Of a DNA stretch of 58,746 nucleotides, positions 16,950-26,124 are shown one piece after another. The notes under the pieces were generated by a model. That model did not search any database. It was not told where the DNA came from and was given only the letters and a program-made list of their open reading frames with translations. The stretch is from JBMOKU01 sp049324315 (lineage in GTDB: Bacteria > Bacillota > Clostridia > Peptostreptococcales > Thermotaleaceae), in assembly GCA_049324315.1 (NCBI GenBank), contig JBMOKU010000050.1, positions 1-58,746 on the forward strand, in the 5' to 3' direction. The position numbers and the translations under genes are program-made. Each line of letters opens with the position of its first letter. Position 1 is the first letter of the stretch.

Positions 16950-18194
16950 GTGAAGAAAAAGAAGATATGGATCATTGCAGGTGTTGTAAGTGCCATTGTA
17001 ATCATTATGATTTTAGCAAGTGGATCAAAAGGTGAAGAAGCAGATACTTTTCAAGTGAAAAAGGGAAATCTGGAAGAATATGTTGAAGAAACAGGCGTTG
17101 TAAAGACGGACGATGATATGACGATTTTTGCCCAGACAGCAGGGAAAGTAACCAAGATGGTGAAAGAACCGGGAGAAGAAGTGAAGGCGGGCGATGTCCT
17201 GCTGGAGATGGATGCTAAAGAAGCCGCTTTACAGCGGAGAGAACTGGAAGCACAGAAAGAAGGAATGATTGCTCAATACAAAGAGGCTGTCAAACCTGCT
17301 TCCCAGGAAGAAATCAATAAATTGCATGGGATGGTCAATGCGGCGAAGACAGCTTATGAAGAAGCAAAAAGAGCAGCTGACAGCAGCAAGCAATTATATG
17401 AGCAGGGTGCAATCAGCTATGATGAATATAAAAAAGCGCAGGCCAATCTGGTTGCAGAGGAAAGCAGTCTTAATGCGGCACAGATGGATTTAGCTGCAGC
17501 CAAAAAGGGCGGTTCAGAATATCTTCGCAGCCAGTATGAAGCGCAAATCCAACAAATACAGGTACAGATTGATCGACTGAATACCCAGATGGAAGACTTG
17601 AAAGTCAAAGCACCTATGGATGGAACGGTCTTAGCAAAACTCGTTGAGCAGGAAAGCTATGTTCAGCCGGGTACAGCCCTTATGGAAATCGGGAATCCAC
17701 AAAAAATGTATATTCAAAGTGAGGTACTGATTGGAGACATTGGTAAGATAAAGGAAGGATTAAAAGTAGTTATCGAAAATGAAGATCTAGGCATTAAATC
17801 GTTGATAGGAAAAGTAAGGAAGATTCATCCCAAGGCATTTAGCAAGGTTTCTGATCTAGGAATTGAGCAAAAAAGAGTGCTGGTGGAAGTAGATTTACAA
17901 GGGAATACATCGCAATTAAAGCCCGGTTATGATGCAGATATTCGATTTATTACCAAAAGCAAGGAACAGGTACTGCTTGTGGATGAAAGGGCTGTATTTG
18001 ACTATGAGGGCAAAGAGCATGTCTTTGTTGTAGAAAAGGGAAAGGCTGTACTAAGGTCTATTGAAAAAGGTATTGAAAGCGGAGACTATGTTGAGGTTTT
18101 AAAAGGTTTAGATGAAGGAGAAGAAGTCATCCTTTCTCCTGATAATAAGATTAGCGAAGGAACAAAAATCATAAAATCTGAAGATAAAAAATAA
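16950..18194 (+). CDS. Membrane fusion protein (HlyD/MacA-type periplasmic adaptor)
   Basis: The 414-residue protein has one N-terminal membrane anchor (IWIIAGVVSAIVIIMILA). A lipoyl/barrel half (VTKMVKEPGEEVKAGDVLLE) leads into a long coiled coil at about residues 85-205, rich in E, K, Q and A. The second lipoyl half (KAPMDGTVLAKLVEQ) and beta-barrel and membrane-proximal domains follow. The start is GTG 16950, seven bases after GGGAGG. In a Gram-positive cell such MacA/YknX-like adaptors assist the FtsX-type permease at the outer face of the membrane. It is the last gene of the TetR operon. Confidence 0.92.
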   Translation: MKKKKIWIIAGVVSAIVIIMILASGSKGEEADTFQVKKGNLEEYVEETGVVKTDDDMTIFAQTAGKVTKMVKEPGEEVKAGDVLLEMDAKEAALQRRELEAQKEGMIAQYKEAVKPASQEEINKLHGMVNAAKTAYEEAKRAADSSKQLYEQGAISYDEYKKAQANLVAEESSLNAAQMDLAAAKKGGSEYLRSQYEAQIQQIQVQIDRLNTQMEDLKVKAPMDGTVLAKLVEQESYVQPGTALMEIGNPQKMYIQSEVLIGDIGKIKEGLKVVIENEDLGIKSLIGKVRKIHPKAFSKVSDLGIEQKRVLVEVDLQGNTSQLKPGYDADIRFITKSKEQVLLVDERAVFDYEGKEHVFVVEKGKAVLRSIEKGIESGDYVEVLKGLDEGEEVILSPDNKISEGTKIIKSEDKK

Positions 18195-18220
18195 GCTCGA
18201 GATGTCGAGCTTATTTTTTA
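18188..18220. terminator. Bidirectional terminator
   Basis: AATAAGCTCGA, GATG, TCGAGCTTATT form the stem, and both strands have T-runs. It ends the export operon and the convergent minus-strand gene. Confidence 0.88.
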
Positions 18221-18227
18221 TACACAT

Positions 18228-18569
18228 TTATTGGAGTTTTTTGTTCTCTGTAATTTTTTTGTATAATGGGTTATCACCCATATACGCTTTCAAATAATTG
18301 ACCAAAACTTCTTGTCTGTTCCCCGCATATTCCAACATTTTATCCGCAGTATGATCAATGACTGCAGGATCTTCACATTCAGCGATGATTTCAAATATTT
18401 CTGCTATATTTTGGGCCAAAGCTGAAGTCGGATCATTGCCAGTTTCTTTTTCAGGCACAATATGATTGTTTGCCATGGTGTGCAGGGCATCGCATAATAT
18501 CCATGCTGTGCCTTCCACTGTTTTTAATAGATTAAAATAATGTTTCTTATGATCAGCTTTATCAATCAT
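18228..18569 (-). CDS. Unrecognised small soluble helical protein
   Basis: This 113-residue protein is mostly helical and acidic to neutral, without a signal peptide or membrane helix. Histidines and cysteines cluster near the start (KADHKKHYFNLLKTVEG, AWILCDALHTMANNH), and one more Cys is at IAECEDP. I do not recognise the family. It lies 11 bases downstream of the CAP-domain lipoprotein gene on the same strand, so the two are probably co-transcribed and end at the shared terminator. Confidence 0.7.
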   Translation of the reverse strand: MIDKADHKKHYFNLLKTVEGTAWILCDALHTMANNHIVPEKETGNDPTSALAQNIAEIFEIIAECEDPAVIDHTADKMLEYAGNRQEVLVNYLKAYMGDNPLYKKITENKKLQ

Positions 18570-18580
18570 AGCGTGTCATC

Positions 18581-19333
18581 CTATCTACCCACAAACATTT
18601 GGGTAAACATTTTTCCATATTTGCCCCCTTCTTTAACACCAATACCGATATGGGTAAAGTTCGTGCTTAAAATGTTTTTTCTATGTCCCTCTGAATTCAT
18701 TAAGGAATCATGGGCAGCTTGCACTGTTTGATTTCCGGCAAGGTTTTCACCTGCATATACATACTTAATCCCAAACTGTTTCATCATATCAAAGGGGCTG
18801 CCATAAGTTGGAGAATTGTGGCTGAAATAATTGTTGTCAATCATATCTTGTGATTTCAATCTTGCCACTTTTACAATCTCCATGTCTACCTTTAATGGAT
18901 TGAGTCCTGCCTTCGATCTTTCACCATTTAGAAGGCGTGTCATTTCTTCCTCATTAGGTGTCAGGTTGGCTAGGTTTTCTTGCTGACCTGCCATGCTAGG
19001 CTGGTCCACATGTGGTTTTGCTTGGTCTTGTTCTACTGCACCAACACGACCGTCTTCTGTCTTCACAACATACCAGTCACCCATTTCGCCCATGACATCA
19101 TATACATTGCCTTTTTCTAACGTTTTAACAACCGGATAATTTGTAGAGGCACCTGTTCGACAGGGAACCTTATCCGCTGTAATCTTAATTTGTTCTACGT
19201 TACCCTTCTTGAAAATCGAAGAAGCCTTTGGTGTTACAACGTCTCCTTGCCGCTGCGGACGCATTGGAGATGGGGTACATGATGATAATACAAAAACACT
19301 TAAAATTAATATTGTTGTTATGATTCTTTTCAT
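18581..19333 (-). CDS. Lipoprotein with SH3b and CAP/SCP (YkwD-like) domains
   Basis: A 250-residue protein carries a lipoprotein signal ending in the lipobox LSSC. A bacterial SH3 domain covers about residues 50-105 (CRTGASTNYPVVKTLEKG, GDWYVVK). A C-terminal CAP/SCP domain covers about 125-250, with the motifs LLNGERSKAGLNPL, NNYFSHNSP, AGENLAGNQT and MNSEGHRKNIL. The CAP cavity residues (His, Glu, Glu, His) appear present. Family members are cell-surface proteins of Firmicutes spores and envelopes such as YkwD; activity is uncertain. ATG 19333 is chosen because GAGGTG sits just before it; a GTG at 19342 overlaps that site. Confidence 0.9.
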   Translation of the reverse strand: MKRIITTILILSVFVLSSCTPSPMRPQRQGDVVTPKASSIFKKGNVEQIKITADKVPCRTGASTNYPVVKTLEKGNVYDVMGEMGDWYVVKTEDGRVGAVEQDQAKPHVDQPSMAGQQENLANLTPNEEEMTRLLNGERSKAGLNPLKVDMEIVKVARLKSQDMIDNNYFSHNSPTYGSPFDMMKQFGIKYVYAGENLAGNQTVQAAHDSLMNSEGHRKNILSTNFTHIGIGVKEGGKYGKMFTQMFVGR

Positions 19334-19503
19334 TTTTATCACCTCATTAATATTATTTCCTGAGGTTATTGTTTCATTTATATTTCCAGGTAGTATATTA
19401 TGGGAGAAAAAGAAAAATTAAGGTAATATCCAAAAAAATTTATCTAAGCATGTATAATCATCAAATATTATGGAAAAAATGAACAATGAAAAGACAATTA
19501 AGA

Positions 19504-19593
19504 TTTAAAAGTCTACAGACTTTTAAATACACCTTATTCCCACCCACAACTCATCATAGGAAAAGGCGGCTGCAGAGCTGCTTTTTCTTTTTA
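19504..19593 (+). other. Perfect hairpin and an orphan terminator-like stem
   Basis: TTTAAAAGTC-TACA-GACTTTTAAA spans 19504-19527. At 19559-19593 an 11-bp stem with wobbles (AAAAGGCGGCT, GCAG, AGCTGCTTTTT) is followed by CTTTTT, which has the form of a plus-strand terminator, yet no plus-strand gene lies before it. A TATAAT occurs at 19453-19458 without a good -35. A small RNA is possible but unproven. The remainder of 19334-19709 shows nothing else. Confidence 0.35.
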
Positions 19594-19709
19594 CGAAAAA
19601 AGAGCGGGATGTATAGTGGTTTCATTGCTCAATGATATTTAATGTGGTAGAATCTAATCAATTAAGATTTGGTGTGAAAAAATAATGTGATAATGAGGTG
19701 ATTATACAT

Positions 19710-20138
19710 ATGAGTATGATTAGAAGCAAAGGCAAACAGGTAACAGCTGAAGAAATCATAAAGCTTATTCAAGATCATACGGAATTTGATGTATGGAAGG
19801 ACATTTCTACTAGGACAAAGAGGGATGATGTTTTGGCTTTTATTCTGCAGTGTGATGCAGAAGCGATTCGTCAGGATTTAGCATCTGAAGGGTATGAATT
19901 GGAAGATACTGAGGAAGCTATGGAGGATTTTATATCTGAGCTCATGAACAAGGCTGATGAGTATGCCGTAGAAATAGAAGAAATTCTACAAGAAGACTTG
20001 ATTGCCTACTACTATTCCTATGAATACGATGAAGATGAGGGCGTTATCAAAACCATTGTTGTTATCGCTTTTGAAGAATTGGGAGAGTTAAAACTTAGAG
20101 ACGTAGGAAATAGACTGATAACCGTTGTGGGAGACTAG
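19710..20138 (+). CDS. Unrecognised acidic cytoplasmic protein
   Basis: This 142-residue protein is rich in Glu and Asp (LASEGYELEDTEEAMEDF; EIEEILQEDLIAYYYSYEYD). It has a predicted helical core and a short beta end (IKTIVVIAFEELGELKLRD). No signal, membrane helix or known motif is seen. ATG 19710 follows GAGGTGAT at good spacing; a GTG inside that site is rejected. It is a single gene with its own terminator, flanked by convergent or divergent genes. The function is unknown. Confidence 0.75.
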   Translation: MSMIRSKGKQVTAEEIIKLIQDHTEFDVWKDISTRTKRDDVLAFILQCDAEAIRQDLASEGYELEDTEEAMEDFISELMNKADEYAVEIEEILQEDLIAYYYSYEYDEDEGVIKTIVVIAFEELGELKLRDVGNRLITVVGD

Positions 20139-20162
20139 CATTCATTTTGCTAGTCTTTTTTG
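20133..20162 (+). terminator. Rho-independent terminator
   Basis: GACTAGCA and TGCTAGTC pair around TTCATTT, followed by six T. The stem begins inside the last codons of the upstream gene. Confidence 0.9.
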
Positions 20163-20200
20163 CTGTGTTATGATATATGGATAAAAAAGCAAAATTATCT

Positions 20201-21532
20201 CTATTTCGAAACATCAAAACGGATATGTAATTGTTCCAGTTCCTTTATTACAGTGCTGTGGATTTCTCCAGTGATGTTGAAACGAATGTCTACATGCTGG
20301 TGTCTATTAAAAAAGTATTTAATAAAGCCATAGGAGGTAGCGTCTATCCATTGGAAATTCTCAATGAATATGTCTAAGGTATATATCTTAGACATCAAGA
20401 AAAGCAGCAATTGTTCTAGGGCTTGAAAAATTCTTAGTTTTTCAATATCAGGACCATAAGGGAATGGCTTATCATCCTTAATATACTGACATGCAGGTAG
20501 GCATATTCTGGAGAGCTCCTTCCAGCATCGTATGCTAACATCCTTAAGCAGATCTTGCTCGAAGCATATGATAATACTTTCTGTCAAATCTGCCATCCAG
20601 CTGTAATGCATTTGATCGATGGGAGGACAAACTGTAGGTATTTGCCTAGCGGTCGTTGTTTCATGAAGCCGATTTACAGACGGCTTTTTATTTTGTTGAA
20701 AGTCAGTTGAACTTGCCGTTTCTTGAACTTGTTCGTATTCGGAAAGAAATAAATCTGAGGTGGATTTATTTTCCCGTATTTTACTGTATAGCTGATATAT
20801 TTTTTCTCCAGGACTAATATTAAGCTCTTCTCTAAGGATGCTGCTGCATCGTTTATAGAGATTCAGCACGGCATGACGATCACCCATTTCAAGATAGACT
20901 TCCATTAATTCAGCATAAAGCTCTTCATGTAAAGGATTAATACGTAAAAGCTTTTCAAAAGCCTCAATGGATTCTTGAAAGTGTTGACTTTCTCGATGGA
21001 TAACAGCAAGCTTATGTAAAGCTTCAAAATACCCTTTTTGAAGCCTTTCTCTTTCATAGTATATCCAATCATTAAATTCAGGGCATCCTTTGATATAGAA
21101 CCCGTCCAAGAATTCACCGGAATACAGTTTATCGATGGCTTCCAGTGTTCTGATAGGGACTTTCTCTACCTTTTCTATTTGTTTCAGAAGGGCTTCCATT
21201 TCAAGAACATCAATATGGATGTCATCTGAAATGTGTGCTCTGCAACGGTCTTTATTGGTCACAATGATGCTGGCATCGTGGGCATCTTCCTTGATGATCT
21301 TGCGAATAGACCAAAGGGCATGTCGCAGATTATATCTTGCCGCCTCTGTACTGCTGTTGTCCCAAAATAGAAAAGCCAGTTTATCTCGTGTTACGAATTT
21401 TCCATGGTGCATAAGCAAATAGCAAAAAATACCAATGGCTTTACTGCTCATCGTATCAATGACGGATTTTCCATTTACGGTTATTTTTATGCTGCCCAGC
21501 ATTCTTATTTCAAGCTTAGTCAATTTGCTCAC
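20201..21532 (-). CDS. SARP-like regulator: winged helix + BTAD domain
   Basis: The 443-residue protein has an N-terminal OmpR-like winged helix (IRMLGSIKITVNGKSV; LFWDNSSTEAARYNLRHALW) at about 1-95. A bacterial transcriptional activation domain of TPR repeats covers about 100-245 (GEFLDGFYIKGCPEFNDW; LLRINPLHEELYAELMEVY). This is the DnrI/AfsR-type layout. The C-terminal 180 residues are not recognised and lack an NB-ARC ATPase. The start is GTG 21532 with GGAG eight bases upstream. It is the last gene of the minus-strand nhaC operon, 17 bases after the amidohydrolase stop, and so may control that operon or a linked pathway. Confidence 0.82.
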   Translation of the reverse strand: MSKLTKLEIRMLGSIKITVNGKSVIDTMSSKAIGIFCYLLMHHGKFVTRDKLAFLFWDNSSTEAARYNLRHALWSIRKIIKEDAHDASIIVTNKDRCRAHISDDIHIDVLEMEALLKQIEKVEKVPIRTLEAIDKLYSGEFLDGFYIKGCPEFNDWIYYERERLQKGYFEALHKLAVIHRESQHFQESIEAFEKLLRINPLHEELYAELMEVYLEMGDRHAVLNLYKRCSSILREELNISPGEKIYQLYSKIRENKSTSDLFLSEYEQVQETASSTDFQQNKKPSVNRLHETTTARQIPTVCPPIDQMHYSWMADLTESIIICFEQDLLKDVSIRCWKELSRICLPACQYIKDDKPFPYGPDIEKLRIFQALEQLLLFLMSKIYTLDIFIENFQWIDATSYGFIKYFFNRHQHVDIRFNITGEIHSTVIKELEQLHIRFDVSK

Positions 21533-21549
21533 ACCTTTTTCTCCCTGTA

Positions 21550-23097
21550 TTATAAAACTTGATCTGTGAATAAAATATTTCCTTCTTTAATGGTGTACAA
21601 GACTTGGATATCTTTTAAGTGCTTCGTATCTGTGAAAAAGGGATCTTTGTCCAGAACAACCATATCACCATACTTGCCTATTTCTATACTTCCTTTTATC
21701 TTCTCTTCAAAAACGGCCTTAGCACCATTGATGGTGAAGAGCTTTATGGCTTCATATACGCTAATAGAAAACTCTGGCGTAGGATGATTGACTGCAGCAT
21801 GAATACCCAGCAAAGGATCCATGGGTGTAACGTCGCTGTCTGATCCTCCTGTAATAATAAGCCCTGCCTCGATAATCTTTCTAAATGGGTTTGTCATTTT
21901 TCTTCTGGTGCCAAGTCTTGTTTGATACATGCCATCCTCACCGCCCCAGAAAAATTCGTAGGCAGGTTGCATGGAGAATATAAGATTCAATTTCTTTGCC
22001 CGCTGCAAATGGTCGTCAGTCGGAAGCTCACAGTGTTCAATGCGATGCCGTATATCTTTACTGGGATATTTTTCCTGGGCGTATTCATAAGCCGAAATGA
22101 TTTGTTCGATGGATCTGCTGCCAATGGCATGTACGCCGATTTGCAAATCCAACCGATGAGATTCTAGAATGAAATCATTTAATTCCTGCTGTGTAAAATA
22201 TAACACACCCCGGGTGGATGGATCGTCGAAATAGGGCTCGGCTAAGGCGGCTGTTCTGGAGCCAAAGGATCCATCTAAGAAGATACCGCCTCCAATTCGT
22301 TTAAGCCCCATATTCAACACCTTATGAATATTGATCGTTTGGTAATACAGGTTTACATCGATAGGAAACAAATCTTGATGATGGTAAATAAATTCCGCAT
22401 CTTTATCGTGAAACTGAAAGCCGCCTTCCATGGCATTGATGCTGGTGATTCCTTTCATTAAGGCATTCTTCAACGCCATATCTACACCTTTTTTTCTAAT
22501 TTCATTGGGTATGCTGTTTAAGATGTGGCTGCGTAGGAAGGCATTGGCTTTGCCTGTCAATGCACCGTTTGGCAAGCCTTTTTCATCTCTGGATATTCCG
22601 TCAATATTAAACGGGAGATTCATTAAGTGCAGCATCAGAGAATTTACAACGCTTGTGTGATATTCTACACGATTAACCCATACGGGATGGTTTGGACAGC
22701 ACTCATCCAGCTCTTTTCTAGTGGGCAGCCGTTTTTCTTTAATCTTTAGCTCGTCGAAACCAATGGCCCGAATGAATTCTACAGTAGATGCATCTTTCGT
22801 CTTTTTGTGAAGGGTGCTTAAGACTTCACTTATACTTTGAGCATGACTTAAATCCACGGAGAGCATATTGAGTCCTGTTTGTACCAGATGGACAAAACTG
22901 TCATAAAATCCCGGCAGGACTACCTTTTTTTTCAGATCAATCTCTTCATTTGCATATGGTAGATGTTTTTTGTAACCATCACCATAACCCAGATCGATGA
23001 TTCTACCATTTCTTACTGCTGCCCAATGAAAGATCGTATTTTTATCGTCGATGGTATAGATCGTACCGTTGTAGAGAAGTAAATCAATTGAATTCAT
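21550..23097 (-). CDS. Amidohydrolase, YtcJ-like, with altered HxH motif
   Basis: A 515-residue amidohydrolase has the YtcJ-type layout: a beta domain at both ends, LPGFYDSFVHL near residue 56, FLDGSFGSRTAALAEPY, QIGVHAIGSRS, RHRIEHCE and TGGSDSDVTPMDPL. The usual metal motif is 'DSHVH'; here the first His is Phe, read directly as TTT in the gene. The other expected His and the late Asp are present, so it may bind one metal or be altered in activity. The start overlaps the M20 peptidase stop as ATGA. It probably hydrolyses an N-acyl or cyclic amide together with the peptidase; the substrate is unknown. Confidence 0.88.
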   Translation of the reverse strand: MNSIDLLLYNGTIYTIDDKNTIFHWAAVRNGRIIDLGYGDGYKKHLPYANEEIDLKKKVVLPGFYDSFVHLVQTGLNMLSVDLSHAQSISEVLSTLHKKTKDASTVEFIRAIGFDELKIKEKRLPTRKELDECCPNHPVWVNRVEYHTSVVNSLMLHLMNLPFNIDGISRDEKGLPNGALTGKANAFLRSHILNSIPNEIRKKGVDMALKNALMKGITSINAMEGGFQFHDKDAEFIYHHQDLFPIDVNLYYQTINIHKVLNMGLKRIGGGIFLDGSFGSRTAALAEPYFDDPSTRGVLYFTQQELNDFILESHRLDLQIGVHAIGSRSIEQIISAYEYAQEKYPSKDIRHRIEHCELPTDDHLQRAKKLNLIFSMQPAYEFFWGGEDGMYQTRLGTRRKMTNPFRKIIEAGLIITGGSDSDVTPMDPLLGIHAAVNHPTPEFSISVYEAIKLFTINGAKAVFEEKIKGSIEIGKYGDMVVLDKDPFFTDTKHLKDIQVLYTIKEGNILFTDQVL

Positions 23098-24341
23098 AGG
23101 GATCTCCCTTCCTCTGCTGCCAATATGGTAAAAGAATTTTTTGCATGTAAGGCCTTAACGAGAAAGTCATAGATGACCTTTGCAGTGGCCGCCACACTGT
23201 GGATTTCAACGTATTCGTCCGGGGCATGATAGTTCTCGCCGTAGGGACCAAATACAAAAGTAGGGATTCCTGCCCGTGTACCAAGATAATTAAAGTCTCC
23301 GATACTAGAGAAATATCTGACTGCTGCGGGTGTACCGGTGATTCTACTTATCGATTCTTGAAGCATCACAGTAAAGGGATGATCTTCCGGTACCGTATAG
23401 GGTTCAAATCCTTGACAATCGAGATGCGGGGCATCTCTAAAGGACAATTGATAGTCGCCCTTTATATTGGCAAGTCTTACGGCTTTTTCTATCTCCTGTA
23501 CCAAATAAGCCTTATCTTCACCACGGACAGTATGACGAAATACGGTAAAGGATGCCTTATCCGGCACACTGCATGCTGCACCACCGCCTTCTGCACCAAT
23601 GATGCAGACAGAACCAAAGCCCAGTTTGTCATCTTCCTTCATGTCCATTTGATGCAGCGCCATCATGATCTTTGATGCTTCGACGACGGCGTTTATACCT
23701 TTTTCAGGATTTGCTGCATGGGAGGATTTGCCTTTCAAGGTAACCGTATAATTATACCCCCCTCTTGCGCCAAGGCATAGGCATGGAAATGGAACACTGG
23801 AAAAACCACTGCTTGGCTCAGTTACAATGGCAGCATCGACATTCTGGATGATTGCATCCGTAATCAATGCATCGGTACCTAAACCGTAGGGTCCTTCTTC
23901 GTCAGACACAAATGTATATAGGATTTCACCTTCAAAGGAGGATGTTGTCTTAACAAAGGCATGTAACGCCAGCATGATAGCTGCGCAGCCGGATTTCATA
24001 TCCAGTGCACCTAGACCGTAAAGCCGGTCTCCTTCTATGGTTGCTTTAAGTGGATCTTTCGTCCAGCCTTCACAGATGGTGACGGTATCTAAGTGCCCAT
24101 TTAACAGTATTCTTTTTCCGGGCTTACTTCCTATCAAGGAACCAATAACGTTGGTTCCTTGATATTTTGTGATTTTATCCTCTGTATAGTGATGAAAGGA
24201 TACAGGAATTTCATTTTTACGAAGCCAGCCATGCACATAATTCATGATTTTATCCTCATGGAAATAAGGGCTATGGATTTGAATCAACTCTGATAGTAAA
24301 TCGATAACAGCAGCATGATTGATGTACTCTTCTATGTTCAT
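23094..24341 (-). CDS. M20-family metallopeptidase/deacylase (ArgE/DapE type)
   Basis: The 415-residue protein has the two-metal M20 motifs: LLNGHLDTV (metal His and catalytic Asp), LYGLGALDMKSG (bridging Asp), VSDEEGPYGLG (catalytic Glu pair) and late FGPYGENYHAPDEYVEI (last His). A dimerisation domain lies between (RGGYNYTVTLKGKSSHAANP). It is cytoplasmic. Family members remove acyl groups from amino acids or cleave dipeptides. It is co-transcribed with nhaC upstream and an amidohydrolase downstream, which suggests uptake and breakdown of an acylated or dipeptide substrate; this is inference. Confidence 0.92.
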   Translation of the reverse strand: MNIEEYINHAAVIDLLSELIQIHSPYFHEDKIMNYVHGWLRKNEIPVSFHHYTEDKITKYQGTNVIGSLIGSKPGKRILLNGHLDTVTICEGWTKDPLKATIEGDRLYGLGALDMKSGCAAIMLALHAFVKTTSSFEGEILYTFVSDEEGPYGLGTDALITDAIIQNVDAAIVTEPSSGFSSVPFPCLCLGARGGYNYTVTLKGKSSHAANPEKGINAVVEASKIMMALHQMDMKEDDKLGFGSVCIIGAEGGGAACSVPDKASFTVFRHTVRGEDKAYLVQEIEKAVRLANIKGDYQLSFRDAPHLDCQGFEPYTVPEDHPFTVMLQESISRITGTPAAVRYFSSIGDFNYLGTRAGIPTFVFGPYGENYHAPDEYVEIHSVAATAKVIYDFLVKALHAKNSFTILAAEEGRSL

Positions 24342-24363
24342 AATTGTATGATCACCACCGATT

Positions 24364-25809
24364 TTAGTTGTTTAATGCTTCTTCATCATTATACGTCTTA
24401 ACAGAACTGATTTCACCTTCTCTAAATATAAATTTATTGGTGAAGCCATAGATGATGGCAATGATGGGTGTAAGGAAAGCAAGATATACATAAGGCAAAT
24501 ACTCTATGGTTCCAACACCTAATACGCCGGTAAAGTAAACACCGCATAGCCCCCAAGGTACCAGTGGTGAAGTTACCGTGGCGGAGTCTTCGCAGGTCCT
24601 TGAGCATACTTGAGGCAGAATCCGAAGCTTTTTATAAGCGGGAACCAACATTCTGCCAGGTATGATGATGGCCATATACTGACTGGCAGAGAATAGATTT
24701 ACTGCAATACTGGATAGTACATGGGTCAATATGAGGCCCTTTACTGAACTTACAATACCTGAGATCCTATCTAATAGAACCTCAAGCATTTTGGTTTTTT
24801 CTAAGATACCGCCGAAGCTTAAAGCGATAAAGCCCAGAGATATGGTCCACATCATGCTTTGAAGGCCGCCTCTGCTTAACAAGGAATCGATGGCTTCAAT
24901 ACCGGTAGAAGATGTGAAACCGTAATTCATAAAATTCATCACTTGACCAATACTGTATCCTTGGAATATGATTGCGAATAAACCACCTACGAAAGAGGCA
25001 ATAATCATGACTGCCAGGCCTGAAACTTTTCGTATGGCTAAAAAGATAACCAAAATTGGAGGAATTAATGTAAGGGGGGAGATGTAGTAGTTATCTTTTA
25101 AACCCTGTAAAATGGTCTCGATTTGTCCTGTATCGATTGAACCGCCGGAATACCGAGTGCCTAAAATACCGTAAATAATTAGTGAAATGAATAATGCCGG
25201 TCCTGTGGTATAGGCCATACTGCGTATATGGTCGAATAAATCAGCTTCTGCTACACCTGCTGCAAGATTTGTAGAATCAGATAAGGGTGACATTTTATCA
25301 CCGAAGATAGCGCCGGATACGACAGCTCCGGCTGTTATGGGAGCTGGAATGCCTAAACCAAAACCGATTCCCATAAAAGCTACACCAAAGGTGGCTCCTG
25401 TTGTCCATGAACTGCCTGTAGACATGGAAGCTATACAGCAGACAAAACATACTGTCACCAGGAACACAGATGGGGATAGAATCTTAAGTCCGTAATAAAT
25501 AAGGGTGGGGATGGTACCTGCAGGTATCCAAGAAGCAATCAATACACCCACCAGCATCAAGATGAGCATGGGAAGCATGGCGATTTTGCATCCATAGAGA
25601 ATGCTTTCTTGAATTTCGTCCCATGTGAAACCAGATTGCAATGCAACGATACTTGCCACAACAGAAGCTAAAATCAATGTAATGTGTGTGACCCAATCCT
25701 CATGCAAAACAAAGATCTGCATGAACATGGCAGTACATAAAAATAAGATGACAAAGAGTGAACCGGCAAAGCTTGGTCGTTTTTCCTTTCCGCTTACGTT
25801 TTCAGACAT
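24364..25809 (-). CDS. nhaC: Na+/H+ antiporter, NhaC family
   Basis: A 481-residue protein with about 12 membrane helices has NhaC-family features such as SMSTGSSWTTGATFGVAFMG and AVVSGAIFGDKMSPLSDSTN, and late EDSATVTSPLVPWG. Members exchange Na+ for H+, or an organic acid/amino acid (e.g. malate/lactate MleN). The link to a peptidase and an amidohydrolase makes substrate exchange plausible. AAAGGAGATG precedes ATG 25809. It is the first gene of a four-gene minus-strand operon divergent from a sigma-54 activator gene. Confidence 0.9.
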   Translation of the reverse strand: MSENVSGKEKRPSFAGSLFVILFLCTAMFMQIFVLHEDWVTHITLILASVVASIVALQSGFTWDEIQESILYGCKIAMLPMLILMLVGVLIASWIPAGTIPTLIYYGLKILSPSVFLVTVCFVCCIASMSTGSSWTTGATFGVAFMGIGFGLGIPAPITAGAVVSGAIFGDKMSPLSDSTNLAAGVAEADLFDHIRSMAYTTGPALFISLIIYGILGTRYSGGSIDTGQIETILQGLKDNYYISPLTLIPPILVIFLAIRKVSGLAVMIIASFVGGLFAIIFQGYSIGQVMNFMNYGFTSSTGIEAIDSLLSRGGLQSMMWTISLGFIALSFGGILEKTKMLEVLLDRISGIVSSVKGLILTHVLSSIAVNLFSASQYMAIIIPGRMLVPAYKKLRILPQVCSRTCEDSATVTSPLVPWGLCGVYFTGVLGVGTIEYLPYVYLAFLTPIIAIIYGFTNKFIFREGEISSVKTYNDEEALNN

Positions 25810-25841
25810 ATTTTCATCTCCTTTCTATTGTTGTTTCTATC

Positions 25842-25874
25842 ATAACAGCGAAACGTTTATAACAGCGTTTATAA
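25842..25874. repeat. Short direct repeats upstream of nhaC
   Basis: ATAACAGCG occurs at 25842-25850 and 25859-25867, and CGTTTATAA at 25854-25862 and 25866-25874, interleaved 33-65 bases before the nhaC start. They may be a regulator binding site. The remaining 25875-26124 gap is AT-rich, without a promoter I can defend. Confidence 0.4.
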
Positions 25875-26124
25875 AAAATGTTTAAAAAAGAATAAATCAA
25901 TAAATTTTCTGAAAATTAATTGATTATTCATTGGATTTCATAAACATAATAACAATTATTTAAATGACTTGCCAGTTAATGATGAATAATTGGGAGATTC
26001 TACTTTTGCTAAGAAATCATTAAGCGTCATGAGAATACATTTTTATACAGTACCTGGACAGTATCTTTTGTTTGACCTTTATGTTATAGATATATTAAGA
26101 TAGGGAATATAGAGAGGTGATACA

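Noticed and set aside
25958..25976. Possible sigma-54 promoter for nhaC on the minus strand (CTGGCAAG at 25968-25975)
   Set aside because: The -24 half is good, but the -12 position reads TAAAT in place of TTGCA, so the required GC is missing.
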